NCBI GenBank assembly: GCA_963678675.1 | Contig: OY783192.1 | Coordinates: 7,610,052-7,674,051, forward strand | DNA length: 64,000 nucleotides | Direction of reading: 5' to 3' | Origin: Xiphydria camelus | Lineage: Eukaryota; Arthropoda; Insecta; Hymenoptera; Xiphydriidae | Part shown: positions 33,757 to 46,571 of the stretch, in pieces | How positions within the stretch are numbered: the first letter of the stretch is position 1 | How the letters are laid out: the number at the start of each line of letters is the position of its first letter | Program-made: the position numbers and the translations under genes | The notes under the pieces: generated by a model | Told to the model about the DNA's origin: nothing | What the model saw: the letters and a program-made list of their open reading frames with translations, nothing else | The model's database searches: none

Positions 33757-35330
33757 GTGCGCGTAAGAAATCGGCCGACCGGCGCGTTACCCGGCAACTC
33801 GATCGAGATGGGCGATCGGAATGCCGCCTGGAATTCCCCCGGCGAGGTGCCCGGTGCCCGGAGAAAGGAACACGTGAGTGCTAGCGGCTGCCGAAACAGT
33901 GACGAGCCAAGCGCCATCTCTAGTCAGACTGTCGTACCTCCCCCTTCCTCTGGAAAATCAAAAACTCGCGCCACCACTACTGTAAGCGACTCCATGGAGT
34001 TTGATGACTCTCAAACTGATCCTGACACAACAAAGAAGACAAGGAAGCGCAAAGTCGAAACGGTATCGGGCCAGGACGCCGAATCGGATGACCCCGAGGG
34101 ATTCACCGAGGTATCCACACGCAAACAGAAGCGAAAGCTAAGGAAAAACAAATCGAGATCTGAGGCTCTCGCTTCCTCCGATGAAGACGCCGCCAAGGAA
34201 GACTCCACCCTAAAGCGGAATGATCACTCATTCTCGGGAAATATCGACGTAAATAATCTGGAGACCGATCTAGTCAGCTTCTGTCATGACTCGAAAAACA
34301 AGATCTCTCAGGGAAGTCGTGAGTACATCTTAAAAAAGGTAAAAGCACTTGGAACACTCTGCATGACCGTGATAGACGAGAACAACTTTCTCAAAGGATA
34401 AGTCGCTGGCACCGACAAAAGATCGGAAGACACCTGTCGGAGGCTAGAGAACTTAATAATAAACACGATGGACAAAGTGATTAACAACAGCGCGAGCACT
34501 CTCACTCAGCAGCCTCCTCTCTCGTACGCGAATAGAGTTAAAATAAATTCGACGGTTGTCCCACCGGAGGCCGTCAAATCGCCTAAGAAAAACATAGTCA
34601 CTATTTTCCCCTCTGTGACTGCCAATTTCAAAGACAGTGAGGACACTAGGAAAACCCTCGTGGAACAAATTAACCCCGAGCACAAGAAAACTTAAAAGTC
34701 AGGCGCCTCCGCAACATTGCCAACAAAGGTATCCTTATCGAAGCGGAAACGGCGGAGGATGCGGCATCGATCATCGCAAACGCAAAAATAAAAGAGGTGG
34801 GTCTAGTGGCTGCTGCACCCGCGAAGAAATAGCCGAAGATGATAGTCTTTCGGGGTACCGAGGAGGAACTCATCGCACTAATTAAGCGACAGAACGCTGA
34901 GGACATGTCCGTCGCCGACTTCACGGGTCTTATAAAACTAAGATTTAAGACCGGCGACCGCGGAAAAGAAAAAGTTAACTGGGTCTTCGAAACCGCTCCT
35001 GCACTCAGACAACGGCTTAGAACTCAAGGAAGAATTTTCATAGGATGGAAGTCTTGCAGCGTTCAGGATTATGTAATGGCTTCTCGCTGCTACAACTGCC
35101 AATCCTTCAGACACATCTCCAAGTTCTGCTCCGCGAAGACAAATACCTGTGGACACTGCGGAAGGGACGGCCACTCATTTAGCGACTGCCCGAAGAAAGC
35201 AGAAGACCCTGTATGTATCAATTGCAAACGTGCCGGAAACGACCACTGCCACTCCTCCAGGGCGAGAGATTGCCCGGCCTACCAACATGCACTTCAACAG
35301 GCAGTAAACAAGACAGAGTATGGGGAGTAA
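33757..35330 (+). pseudogene. R1-clade ORF1 (gag-like), broken
   Basis: The first part (33757-34401) is charged and disordered, with TRKQKRKLRKNKSRSEA, and meets a TAA at 34399, after which the same frame continues to about 34695. A frame change leads to 34839-35330, which carries three zinc knuckles: CYNCQSFRHISKFC, CGHCGRDGHSFSDC and CINCKRAGNDHCHSS...DC. Such CCHC clusters bind element RNA in R1-type ORF1 proteins. ORF1 overlaps the ORF2 start region by about 10 bases. The true start may lie upstream of 33757. Confidence 0.8.
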
Positions 35331-36319
35331 CCAACACTCATCATCGCTGCTGCAAATCACCGGTCTGAAATTCGGAAAATTAAACATGGGGGGATCGCGC
35401 GTCGTAGCATACGAAATGAGACAACTACTGAGTGACGGCACCTTTGACGTTCTTCTAGCGCAGGAACCTTACAGCTACTACGGAAAAGTCCTCGGGTTGC
35501 GGATGACCACCAAAATTGTCGCAAGAGTAACAAGCCCTTCAGCGTAAAGCAGCTGAAAGCGGGCAGAATCCAGGCCATCATAGTTACGAGCAATCCATAT
35601 ATCACCGTCTTGGAATTGCAACACCTAAGCAACACGCACTTCTCGTGTGCGCAACTGAACACCAGGTCAGAAAGCGTAACAGTAGTAAGCGGCTATTTCC
35701 AATTCTCTGACAACATTGAGCCATATCTTAAACACCTTGATAACATTCTGACGAACCTAAAGGGAAACAGAGTAATCGTTTCCCCTGATGCCAACGCGTG
35801 CTTACCAATGTGCCGCAATGACCTAAGAAACGGAACCCCCTCGTATGTAAGAGGAAGTAAGTTATCAGACCTCCTAGCTGAGCACGGCCTCCAAGTCATA
35901 AACAAGTCAGACCTTCGCTTCAGCGCAAGGCGAATCCAACATCGACATAACTGCAGCCTCACCTAACATCATGATGCATATTACGAATTGGCAAGTTCAC
36001 CTAGATCTATCCACCAGCGACCACCGACTGATCACCTTTAATGTGAAATACCAGCAGTCCCGCTCCCATACCACGGAGGAACTAGACTCCCGCCGATTCC
36101 TTGTTGCTAAGGCCGACTGGGAGAAATTCAGTGAGATCTTGGCCCGGAAAAGTGATCTCGAGCTCCCTGAGTCCCAACCGGAGCAGCCTCAGGATGTAGA
36201 CCGGCTAGTCGATAAGATCTCCGACGTCATAATCGCCTCTTGCTCCAAATCCACGCCTAGACGGAAACTTTACCCAACCTCGGTTCCCTGGTGGGATCGT
36301 AGCCTCACGGACGCCAAAA
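35320..36319 (+). pseudogene. R1-clade ORF2, endonuclease part, broken
   Basis: Apurinic-type endonuclease pieces in three frames: GKLNMGGSRVVAYEMRQLL and LLAQEPY (35350-35470), VVSGYFQF and SPDANA (35680-35800), then TSDHRLITF (about 36015). The Glu of QEPY, Asp of DANA and the SDH motif are expected catalytic positions. Frameshifts lie near 35545 and 35940. The segment ends at PWWDRSLTDAK, where the 10.2-kb element is inserted; removing it at the TA restores the frame into 46572. Confidence 0.82.
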
Positions 36320-36321
36320 TA

Positions 36322-36785
36322 GACCGTCGGCCCGCTGCCAAAAAGCGTAATGATAGTATAACGTATGCCCTCTGAGGTTTCTGTGTAATAATGTATATGC
36401 TGATAAACAACCAAGGAAAATTAGCAGGTCCCCGTGGAACTTGTGTCGGAAAAGTTAATTACCTATTGCAAAAAAAAATCGCATCTTGCAATGATAGTAT
36501 AACGTATGCCGAGCATATCAAACGTTATTTCATAGAAAAATATGTATTGAAGAACGATCGGCATACATTTAGCGTGGAACTAAGGGTCGGTATATGCTCT
36601 AAAAAGTATCGTAAATTCAGAATTTTTGAAATGATAATATAACGTATGCCCTTTTGGAATTCAACAATTTTTGGCATAAAATGCACAGTTACCAAATGGC
36701 ATACGGTTCTCGCGGGTCTAACAAATTCTACACCTTTATAACTGTGTATTATATTTATGGGTACTGGCAATTATAGTATAACGTA
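36322..36785. repeat. Left arm of phased-box element, outer part
   Basis: Boxes start at 36349, 36490, 36630 and 36769. Opposite-orientation GGCATAC boxes lie half way, at 36560 and 36699. Cut at ACGTA by composite copy 2. Confidence 0.8.
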
Positions 36786-38807
36786 CCCACAAAAACAGAT
36801 TCTCTGTAAAAAAAAAAGGCGGCATGTTCATTCAGTGCCAACAAAAATTGATACCTACGTAAAATACTCTCCAAAGAAGATTTGAAATCAATTAAGATCG
36901 CCATGTTCAAGATTTATATATAAAAAGTAAAAGGCATCATTTGAAAGGAAAATTATTGTAAATCAAGTTACTAAAAAATTCGACTAAAGAATTTATAAAA
37001 ACAAGTTTAATAAAAAAGAACTTGCCGCGTTTAAGTTTTCCTCTTTTGTCCACTATACCGAATAATTGGTAGTGCTTGGACGGTGCTAGAGTAATTCATA
37101 AATTGCACTGCCGAAGTCAAATTCAAAGAAATTCAAAAGGCCCCCGCCTGATTGGTTTCCCGTGCGACATTCGGTGTACTGGTGGTATCATATAAGTGTA
37201 TGAATTTATTTAAAATCATAAGTGCATAAACATCGAGTATAATTCTGTCTGAATTTTTTATTTTGAAGGGAAAAAACGCGGCAAGTTCTTTTTTATTAAA
37301 TTTTTTTATAAATTCTTTAGTCGAATTTTTTAGTAACTTGATTTACAATAATTTTCCTTTCAAATGATGCCTTTTACTTTTTATATATAAATCTTGAACA
37401 TGGCGATCTTAATTGATTTCAAATCTTTTTTGGAGAGTATTTTATGTAGGTATCAATTTTTGTTGGCACTGAATGAACATGCCGCCTTTTTTTACAGAGA
37501 ATCTGTTTTTGTGGGGGGAATTTCATTACTTTTTGGAATTTATTCATGAGGAGAATACGTACATGTAGAAGAATAGCTTTCTATTACCACAAAATTAAAG
37601 TCTCACATTTTATACCGATACGAGCCAATTAATTATAACCACTTACTTACTTTTGATTTATTCTCGTGATATTTTAAAAGGGATTTATAGACTAGAGAGC
37701 CCTTATATTTTTCACTTTGCCTTAGCATTTTGGAGAAATAAAACATATACCGCTTTCGAATTTACAGGCCATCGGATTTTTCTTATATTTTGGTCGTCTA
37801 CAGAAATCCATAAAGACGTTTTACCTTCAACTCTCTCTAAGTATACTCTTCCAATGACCATGACGAATTGTTTCATCACATGTAAAGATACCACTTATGA
37901 CAGTATATATGTTGTTACATATATTAACTCGAGACGTTGGAATAGTTTTAAGAAATCCTTTTGCATGCACCGCTGAAATTTCGCCCTTACTCATAAATAA
38001 ATTTAATGTAATTATTACTACATCATTTACAGCTTCGATGCTGACCTTACGACTCATTTCAATCCGAGTAGAACATTCATTGCAAATATCATCATAAACA
38101 TGCCAATGCGAATAAAAATCATCTATTAACTGTTGCAGATCAAGTATTCCGTTGTGGTGGGGGTCCTGATTGGTCTACTCGCAAAGATGCGTATACGTTT
38201 CTTAGCGAGTAGACCAATCAGGACCCCCGCCGCAACGGAATACTTGAACCTGATTGGTCTCTTCGCTGAGTTGCATGCACGCAAAAATACGAGTGACTCG
38301 AGAAAGGCCCCCCTGATCTCCCGGTAGCTGTCAAATCATGCATGTAACCTCGAAATCAAGTGTACAAGTGATAAGAATTATTCGGGTTTCTTCGGTGAGT
38401 TTCCCCAAGTGTTTAAAGTAGTTACTCCATTATTGTAATCCAATTTTATTGTATCCCTTATTTTTCTGCTACGACTTTGATTGTTGATAGTGGATGGATC
38501 AGCCAATAAATTTGAATTTTATTCACTATCAACTATCAAAGTCGTGGCAGAAAAATAAGGGATACAATAGAATTGGATTACAGTAATGTAGTAACTACTT
38601 TATTATTATTTTTTCTTTATCGATATAGTCCCTCTTTCGTATTATACTATTCCAAGTTCGAATTTATATACCGACCTGTCAAACGTGAAGTGTACAGGTA
38701 CCTCACTTTTATCTCATTAAGTATTACTGCAGACTCTGACATGTCATCTCGTACAGGTGCAACCGAAGAGGACCTAGCTCGTGTCCTGTCCGTAAAAAGA
38801 TGACTCG

Positions 38808-39284
38808 ATGGACATCGGAGAATATCAGATTGTCACCGAGCGCCTATTACCCACGGTACATTTATTGCAATATGCTCTTTTCGTTTCAATTATTCCTGCT
38901 TTAAATAACTTTCACTTCTTTCAAAGTATTTACCTTGTACAAACTGTTCATCGTAGGGGGCAGCGATCAATGATTGTGACTAATCGTAGACAAATTATTC
39001 CTGCGATGATATTCCAGTTGCAAGCATACACTAGCAAGTCAGCTTACAGCATCCGATGTTTAGTATTAACTTTACCTCTTTTGGAACACCCATCACCTGA
39101 GCATAATCACGATTACGTTAATGTTAATCGCAGAATAGACCATGAGCTCGGGCATATTATCGCAGTAGTAGTTCGGTACACCGAATTGCTTTTTAGTTTT
39201 AATAGACGAACTTGTCTACGACGAGTCGCTATTATCAATCGCTGCCACCTACCACGAACAGTTCAAAAAAGGTTATTAGCTTGA
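38808..39284 (+). other. Open frame in composite repeat, unassigned
   Basis: 158 codons, no domain recognised. The corresponding region of copy 1 (10330-10800) is split by stops, so conservation as a protein is not supported. Probably incidental. Confidence 0.2.
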
Positions 39285-39921
39285 AAGAAGTAAAAGTTAT
39301 TTAACGCTGGAATAGTTGAAAGGAGAAACGCGTATTGCAATTAATGTACCGTGGGATATAGGCGCTCGGTGACAAGTCTGACATTCTCCAATGTCCATCG
39401 AGTCATCTTTTTGTGGACAGGACACGAGCTAGATCCTCTTCGGTTGCACCTGTACGAGATGACAAGTCAAAAAATCATGAGTCTTCATGAAAGTCTTCTT
39501 ACCTACTCGTTCTGCAGTAATACTTAATGAAATAAAAGTGAGGTACATGTACACTTCACGTTTGACAGGTCGGTATATAAATTCGAACTTGGGATAGTAT
39601 AATACGAAAGAGGAAATATATCGATAAAGAAAAAATAATAATAAAGTAGTTACTACAGTACTGTAATCCAATTCGATTGTATCCCTTATTTTTCTGCCGC
39701 GACTGATTGTTGATAGTGAATAAAAATTAAATTTTTGTCACTCAGTGTCAAATGCTCGGTTTCATGGGCGTCCTCGACGCATGTGAAATCATCTTTCACA
39801 CACCAATTCGTGAAAAGTTGCGCAGTGCGTGAAATAACCTGCGCAGTGCGTGAAATCGTCAACCTCGTATTTGACACTTAGTGACAAAAAATAGAATTCG
39901 TTATTCGGTTGTTTCGCGCCG

Positions 39922-39983
39922 TTCTAACGAGTGTGATTGCCGTACTCGCTTCGCTCGTGCGGCAAACTTCACACTCGTTAGAA
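39922..39983. other. Strong 62-bp hairpin
   Basis: Arms TTCTAACGAGTGTGA and TCACACTCGTTAGAA pair perfectly, and the inner part pairs further (TTGCCGTACTCGC with GCTCGTGCGGCAA) around TTC. It interrupts a fragment of the 320-bp satellite. Just upstream GCGCAGTGCGTGAAAT occurs twice (near 39821 and 39841). Confidence 0.8.
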
Positions 39984-40259
39984 ACAGCGCTTCACGCCCT
40001 AATAACGAAAATAACTATTATTAGCCAATAATCAATCCACTATCAACAATCAAAGTCGTGGCAGAAAAATAAGGGATACAATGGAATTACAATAATGGAG
40101 TAACTACTTTATTATTATTTTTTCTTTATTTATATATTTCCTCTTTCGTATTATACTATCACAAGTTCCAATTTATATACCGACCTGTCAAGCGTGAAAT
40201 GTACATGTACCTCACTTTTATTTCATCTCTTCTTCGCCTCTGGTATAATCATTTACATC

Positions 40260-42560
40260 CCACAAAGCACGTTTTTGCAAGTAACTTTTCTGTAACATTC
40301 CTGCGATATTTTGCAATATTCGTGAATACTACCGTATGTTAGAAATATATATTTCTTGATAAATTCGCGAATGTTGCAAAATATCATAGAAACATTTCGG
40401 AATCATTACATCGAAAGATTTCCTCGATAAGATTGTACTTGTCAGAGCTGAATTATATGGGGTTTTTATAATTATTTTAGGAAGTCCCAGAAGAATACAG
40501 ATGCAGCATAATATAGATCTGTGCTAGAAAGAATAAGGAATAACCTTCGACGAGCATTCGGGCTGTGGCAACAGAGGTTAGAATCAGTAGATCATGGTAG
40601 GGAGGATATTGAAGGATGAACGCACGTCCATGCACTCGAGGCAGCAGATCTAACCCACCGAATAAACTAATGCAGCTGGTTCTTGGAACAACAAGTGGAC
40701 GATCCCTCGTTCAAAAGAAACCCCCTCGGGTTCGCACATGATTTGGAGTCCTTCTGGGTGGAATTCAATAGCAGTACGTTTATTTCTGTAACAAATTATA
40801 AATAACACAATTATATTCAGTATTTCACTATTTAAAATATACCCAACTTACTCTACATAGAAATTAAGAAACTATATTAATCTGAGTTAACTAATTCTAT
40901 AGATAATAATGACAGAATTATTAAAAGTGATATATTTCGTCTTTCGTATTATACTATCACACAAGTTCAAATTTATATACCGACTTGTTAAAAGTGAAGT
41001 GTACATGTACCTCACTTCTATTTCATCTTTTCTTCAACTCTGGTGTAACGAACGTCAATGAGGAATCACTGATATCGATTAGGGTTCGAGGGTTATTCCT
41101 CATTCTTTCTAGGACAGCATCGATATTTTGCTGCACCTGTATTCCTCTGGGACTTCCTAAAATAATTATAAAAACCCTACATAATTCAGCCCTGACAAGT
41201 ACAATCTTATCGAGCTGTACCTTATCGAGGAGATGTTTCGACGTAATGAGACTGAAACGTTTCTATGATGTTTCGCAACATTCTCAAATTTATCGAGAAA
41301 TATATATTTCTAACATACGGTAGTGTTCACGATTATTGTAAAATATTGCAGAAATGTTACAAAAAAGTTATGATATTTTGTAATTTCTATTGTTACACTA
41401 GAGGCGAAGAAGAGATGAAATAGAAGTGAGGTACATGTACACTTCACGTTTGACAGGTCGGTATATAAATTGGAACTTGTGATAGTATAATACGAAAGAT
41501 GAAATATATCATTTTTAATAATTCTGTCATTAGAATTGGTTAACTCAGATTAATATAGTTTCTTAATTTCTACGTTGAGTAAGTTCGGTATATTTTAAAT
41601 AGTGAAACTCTGCAAATGATTATGTTATTTACAATTTGTTACAGATCTTATGCGAACCCGAGGGGATTTCTTTCGAACAAGGGATCATCCACTTGTTGTT
41701 TCAAGAACCAGTTGCATTAGTTCATTCGGCGAGCTGGATCTGCTATCTCGAGTGCATGGACGTGTGCCACTTTAAATGGATATTGTTTGTAATTTCCATT
41801 GTTACATCAGAGGCGAAGAAGAGATGAAATAGAAGTGAGGTACATGTACACTTCACGTTTGATAGGTTGGTATATAAATTGGATCTTTTGGTAGTATAAT
41901 ACGAAAGAGGAAATATATCGATAAAGAAAAAATAATAATAAAGAGTAGTTACTACATTATTGTAATCCAATTCTATTTTATCCTTTATTTTTCTGCCACA
42001 ACTTTGATTGTTGATAGTAGATGGATCAACCAATAAATTTGATTTTTCTTCACTATCAACGATCAAAGTCGTGGCAGAAAAGTAAGGGATACAATGGAAT
42101 TAGATTACAATAATGTAGTAACTACTTTATTATTATTTTTCCTTTATCGATATATTTCCTCTTTCGTATTATACTATCAGAAGTTCCAATTTATATACCA
42201 ACCTATCAAACGTGAAATGTATATGTACCTCACTTCTATTTCATCTCTTCTTCGCCTCTGATGTAACGATGGAAATTACAAAATATCCATTTAAAGTGGC
42301 ACACGTCCATGCACTCCAGACAGCAGATCCAGCTCGCCAAATGAACTAATGCAACTGGTTCTTGGAACAACAAGTGGATAATCCTTCGTTCGAAAGAAAC
42401 CCCCTCGGGTTCGCATACGATCTGTAACAAATTGTAAATAACAATCATATGGGGGTTTTATAATTATTTTAGGAAGTCCCAGAAGAAAACAGGTGCAGTA
42501 AAATATCGATGCTGTGCTAGAAAGAATAAGGAATAACCCTCGAACCCCCTAATCGGTATC
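40260..42560. repeat. Nested palindromes with a degenerate coding fragment
   Basis: Segments around 40270-40460 recur inverted at 41210-41380; a block with GGTTCTTGGAACAACAAGTGG occurs at about 40680, inverted at 41700 and again at 42360. The plus strand at 40525-40790 can be read, with stops, as RIRNNLRRAFGLWQQRLE and QQVDDPSFKRNPLGFAHDL, suggesting decayed coding sequence of unknown type. Sequence with GAAGTGAGGTACATGTACA appears several times in both orientations. Confidence 0.5.
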
Positions 42561-43654
42561 AGTGATTCCTCATTGACTGTCGTTACAACGGAGACGAAGA
42601 ACAGATGAAATAGAAGTGAGGTACATGTACAATTCAGGTTTGACAGGTCGGTGTGTAAATTGGAACTTGTGTAATAGTACGAAAGAGGAAATATATCGAT
42701 AGAGAAAAAATAATGATAAAGTAATTACTTGATTGTGTGTTGTGATCCAATTCCATTGCATCTCCTATTTTTCTCCCACTGCTTTGATTGTGACAGAGAA
42801 GAAAAGCCATCGATTCGTCTCGTGCTCGCATGACGCTGAAACAAAAATAGAATTATCACAAAGATAATTGTCCTTCCATCGAAAGTGAGGTTAAAGCTGT
42901 CAGATGGCAATTAAGCTTATCTGATGGTAATTCTTCTGAGATACTGCCGTCTCCTTTCCTACTCTTTATGCACAGGCAACTAGAGAAACACAGCACTGCA
43001 TCCGTTCACTATCTCGATTATCGAAAAAAAACAAACGATTATTAAACTATACGGAGCGTCTGCCATATTCACCACTATTGAGATTCATAACTCCGATTAC
43101 ACTGAATTTTTACATTTTATTAACAAGCGCGTCCGAGGATCGAAATAAACGCGAGGTTATATTTTATTAATTTTGAAAAACAACTAAACATTCAAGGAAT
43201 ATATTCTCTCACACACTCTCACATACATTTGATGGCGTATGCGTGTGACCACATCTGTGTACACATTTCCGACCATGGCCGAATATCACCGAAGACAGGC
43301 GGAATTTTTGTGAGATTTTGACATATATATATCGCCCGAGAAATCGGATTCTCGACTCTTAGGCGCAAGGGGCGTGGCTTCGCGTTGCTAAGGAAAAATC
43401 TCTGTTAATATGTAACTTACAACATTTACTCTGATCTCTATCGATAGAGAATAGTCGATTTATATGGCGTAACTAAGCATAGTTTTGGTTATAACCGTAT
43501 ATTTATTGAGAAAATTCGATGTAAACATTGAGGGGTGCAGGGGGCAGACATTTGTGGTGTAAAGAGACACGGGTGCTCGCGACATCAGCGCTGTCATGTC
43601 TGAGCGCGGAACTACTTGAACGAACATGCCGCGATACACTGCCGTGTCTCTTGA

Positions 43655-43939
43655 TGCCCTTAAAATATATGATCCATCGCTATGAGATATATCGTATATA
43701 TCAACGGCATACGGTTCATAAATGTCCTAACCGGTGGCATACATAAAAAAAGAGTGTAAAATTTTCGATCAATTTGCAATGATAGTATAACGTATGCCAT
43801 TATGATTTTTGTTTAATATATATGTAATTATATAAATTTCTCGAACGGCATACGATTCGGTTGGAACAAAATGTTTTTATCTGACAAAAGAATCGCGTGA
43901 ATCATCAGGTCAATTTGCAACGATAGTTTTACGTATGCC
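43655..43939. repeat. Left arm of phased-box element, inner part
   Basis: Boxes at 43778 and 43919, opposite boxes at 43707 and 43848. Subtracting the 6,869-bp composite puts them at 36909 and 37050, exactly on the ~140-bp phase. Confidence 0.8.
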
Positions 43940-43954
43940 ATTATGATTTTTGAA

Positions 43955-44110
43955 AAGAAGATTAAAATAAAAGAACAACTTAAGTTGTGGGCAACGTCTT
44001 TCAACATTAATCATTCTGCATTAAGATAGCATTTTTGTAAAGAAATATAGAGATTGTCTTTGCCACTTTTACAAAAGACACAATACATTTTTTGTTTAAG
44101 CTGAAAATTC
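43955..44110 (+). pseudogene. Decayed transposon protein remnant
   Basis: Translation gives KEQLKLWATSFNINHSALR, two stops, then LPLLQKTQYI. The pattern LxxWAxxxNIxHxAL followed by LPxxxxT is one I associate with an uncharacterised transposon-encoded protein of invertebrates. Position just inside the left arm fits an ORF of the host element. The remainder is lost. Confidence 0.3.
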
Positions 44111-45820
44111 GATTATTAAGAAATATTTTTTAATTTTTAATTTTTTATTAATCCCAACAAATGCGTGCTTAATTAAGGCGCTTTAATTTTTCTTCAAAAA
44201 TATGTAGGTACATATTTTGTCAGAAAAATTGGCTGCGCAAGAAAATTTTGTCCCTTATCGGAGTGTAGCAGATATAATTATAATTTAATATTTTCAGTAT
44301 GGTAACAGCAGATACAACTCCACCCATAAAGCATGATTGATCTTAAGGATGTTTGGGACAGATAAGCCATGCCAAAAGTTAGTCAAAAATAAGCGAAATG
44401 AAAAATTGGATATAACCAACGTTTCCAAAAATTTCCCAGCTGAAAAGGGCATACGAATGATGTATTAAGACATTTCTCATCGTTAAAAGTAGTTAGTTTC
44501 CTAATGTTCTATCATTAGATATTTTTTTTTCACTTTCAAAAACTCTACATCGTAAATTTTTGACGTGGTTGTTACCCCAAATCGAACTGCAAAATAATAA
44601 AATATAATTACTTCAAGTAATTGTTTATATAGTTTCAACTATATTAAAATGCCTTTTCTGCAACAACGATGTTGTAAGTGTACATTTTGCAATTAAATTT
44701 CTTTTTCTATTTCAAAAAAATAACAATAATTCTGTAGTTAGATGGCAAAATCCGATATGTCAAATGAAAATCAGATATGACATATCTGATTTTGCCATCA
44801 GACTACAGAATTAATATTTTCTTGACGCGAAACCTGTCAACGTTGGAATCCGTGCGATAATTTTTTCAGATAGTTGGCACCGGTAAACACGGGTTAGGAC
44901 CGAAAAATCAAGTGAAACCACACAGGAAAATCCATCTTTCAGTTTCGTGCGTGCGCAGACACAGTAGAGGTTGAGCGCAATGTTGCCACGATTATCAAAG
45001 TTGTTTCATAAGAACCAAGTATGATTCCGTTCTTTAAATAATTACTCGTTAACTAGCAAGCAATTCATTAGCATTTTGAATTTCAATAGTAGAAAACAAA
45101 GTTATTGTATTACCGATTCTGTCCACATTATAAAATACTCATTAAATACTTTTTTATTAATTCTATAAATGTTCATAAAGAACACTTAAACCGCAGAGTA
45201 AAAGCACTACTATACAATAGTTTTATAGCAGTTCTGAAACAGTTTTGTAAAAGTATTGTATAAGTCATCTCCTGAAGACATACTTATAGGGCAGTTTTAT
45301 AATCATCCCATTGGTTATGTTATAACGGTTGTGCAGTTTACTAAAAGATCTTCTAAAAGTATTTAACTGTTGTATAAACCGGGGCCCTTTTTGGTGATAA
45401 AGACATTATATAGTAGTTTATAGCCACATTATAAGATTTTCACGTTTCTATGAGATATGCTGTATAGCAGTTCTAACAGCCTTTATAAAGCTAGTTTTAC
45501 TACTTTGGATGTATAAAAAAAATTACGCACACATTGAGTAGTTAAACTTCATGACTAATTTTTCATTAACTCATTAACGCCCAAAAGATACGATTTCAAT
45601 ATCAACGTTCAAATTGTTGTTATGTATTGAATTCGAACACAGAAAATTCGAAATAGAAAGTTGCTAGACCCGCCACCGTCGATGCAATGAGAGTCGATAC
45701 CGAGCCTCATATGGCGAGCCCTAGCTGTTCACAATAAGATTTTGACTGTTTGCCCCAACGGATTCGTGTGCCTTACGAGAATCTTTTATATTTATATGAA
45801 TATTTATCAAAAATCATAAT
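44111..45820. other. Interior of phased-box element, non-coding
   Basis: AT-rich. A hairpin lies at about 44730-44812 (ATTCTGTAGT...ACTACAGAAT type, with GGCAAAATC and GATTTTGCC). At 45200-45500 short TTTTATA/TATAAA boxes cluster. The right arm starts at 45821. No ORF recognised. Confidence 0.4.
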
Positions 45821-46569
45821 GGCATACATAAAACTATCGTTGCAAATTGACCTGATGATTCACGCGATTCTTTTGTCAGATAAAAACCATTTTGTTCCAA
45901 CCGAATCGTATGCTGTTGGAGAAATTTATATAATTACATATATATTAAACAAAAATCATAATGGCATACGTTATACTATCATTGCAAATTGATCGAAAAT
46001 TTTGCTCACTTCTACATAAGTTTTTTAAGGGTTTGTTCCACGAAGACCGTATGCCCTTTTTCCAATTAACAATTCGCGATATACTGGACAATTTGCAGCC
46101 TTAGTTGAATTTTATACTATAATTGCAAGTACCCATAAATTTAATACACAGTTATAAAGGTGTAGAATTTGTTAGACCCGCGAGAACCGTATGCCCTTTG
46201 GTAACTGTGCATTTTATGCCAAAAATGGTTGAATTCCAAAAGGGCATACGTTATATTATCATTTAAAAAATTCTGAATTTATGACACTTTTTAGAGCATA
46301 TACCGACCCTTAGTTCCACGCTACACGTATGCCGATCGTTCTTCAATACATATTTTTCTATGAAATAACGTTTGATATGCTCGGCATACGTTATACTATC
46401 ATTGCAAGATGCGATTTTTTTTTGCAATAAGTAATTAACTTTTCCGACACAAGTTCCACGGGGACCTGCTAATTTTGCTTGGTGGTTTATCAGCATATAC
46501 ATTATTACCGAAACCTCAGAGGGCATACGTTATACTATCATTACGCTTTTTGGCAGCGGGCCGATGGTC
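45821..46569. repeat. Right arm of phased-box element
   Basis: Reverse-orientation boxes (GGCATACGTTATACTATCAT) start at 45821, 45963, about 46104 (degenerate), 46243, 46382 and 46522, spacing 139-142 bp. The ORF at 46263-46526 is an artefact of the repeat. Confidence 0.85.
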
Positions 46570-46571
46570 TA

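Larger units (their letters stand above)
36786..43654. mobile_element. Composite repeat, copy 2
   Basis: Same orientation and order as copy 1 (7833-13427) but longer (6,869 bp): it lacks the THAP element and has extra inverted repeats at 40260-42560. The host sequence on either side, ACGTA and TGCCC, joins into an intact box, so insertion was between A and T with no duplication and no loss. No transposase, Rep or helicase motif found. Confidence 0.65.
36322..46569. mobile_element. 10.2-kb TA element with phased-box arms
   Basis: Ends GACCGTCGGCCCGCTGCC and, reversed, GACCATCGGCCCGCTGCC, with TA on both sides (36320-36321, 46570-46571). The two inverted arms are about 0.75 kb each; the left arm is 36322-36785 plus 43655-43939, the right arm 45821-46569. 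Each arm has six boxes of the type ATGATAGTATAACGTATGCC spaced about 140 bp. The interior is mostly non-coding with one decayed protein remnant. I cannot place it in a known superfamily. Confidence 0.78.

Noticed and set aside
7833..43654. Composite repeat as a Polinton/Maverick
   Set aside because: No DNA polymerase, integrase, ATPase or capsid motif in either copy.
46263..46526. ORF in the right arm of the TA element
   Set aside because: It is a translation of the inverted arm and has a near copy at 36391-36642; no domain.
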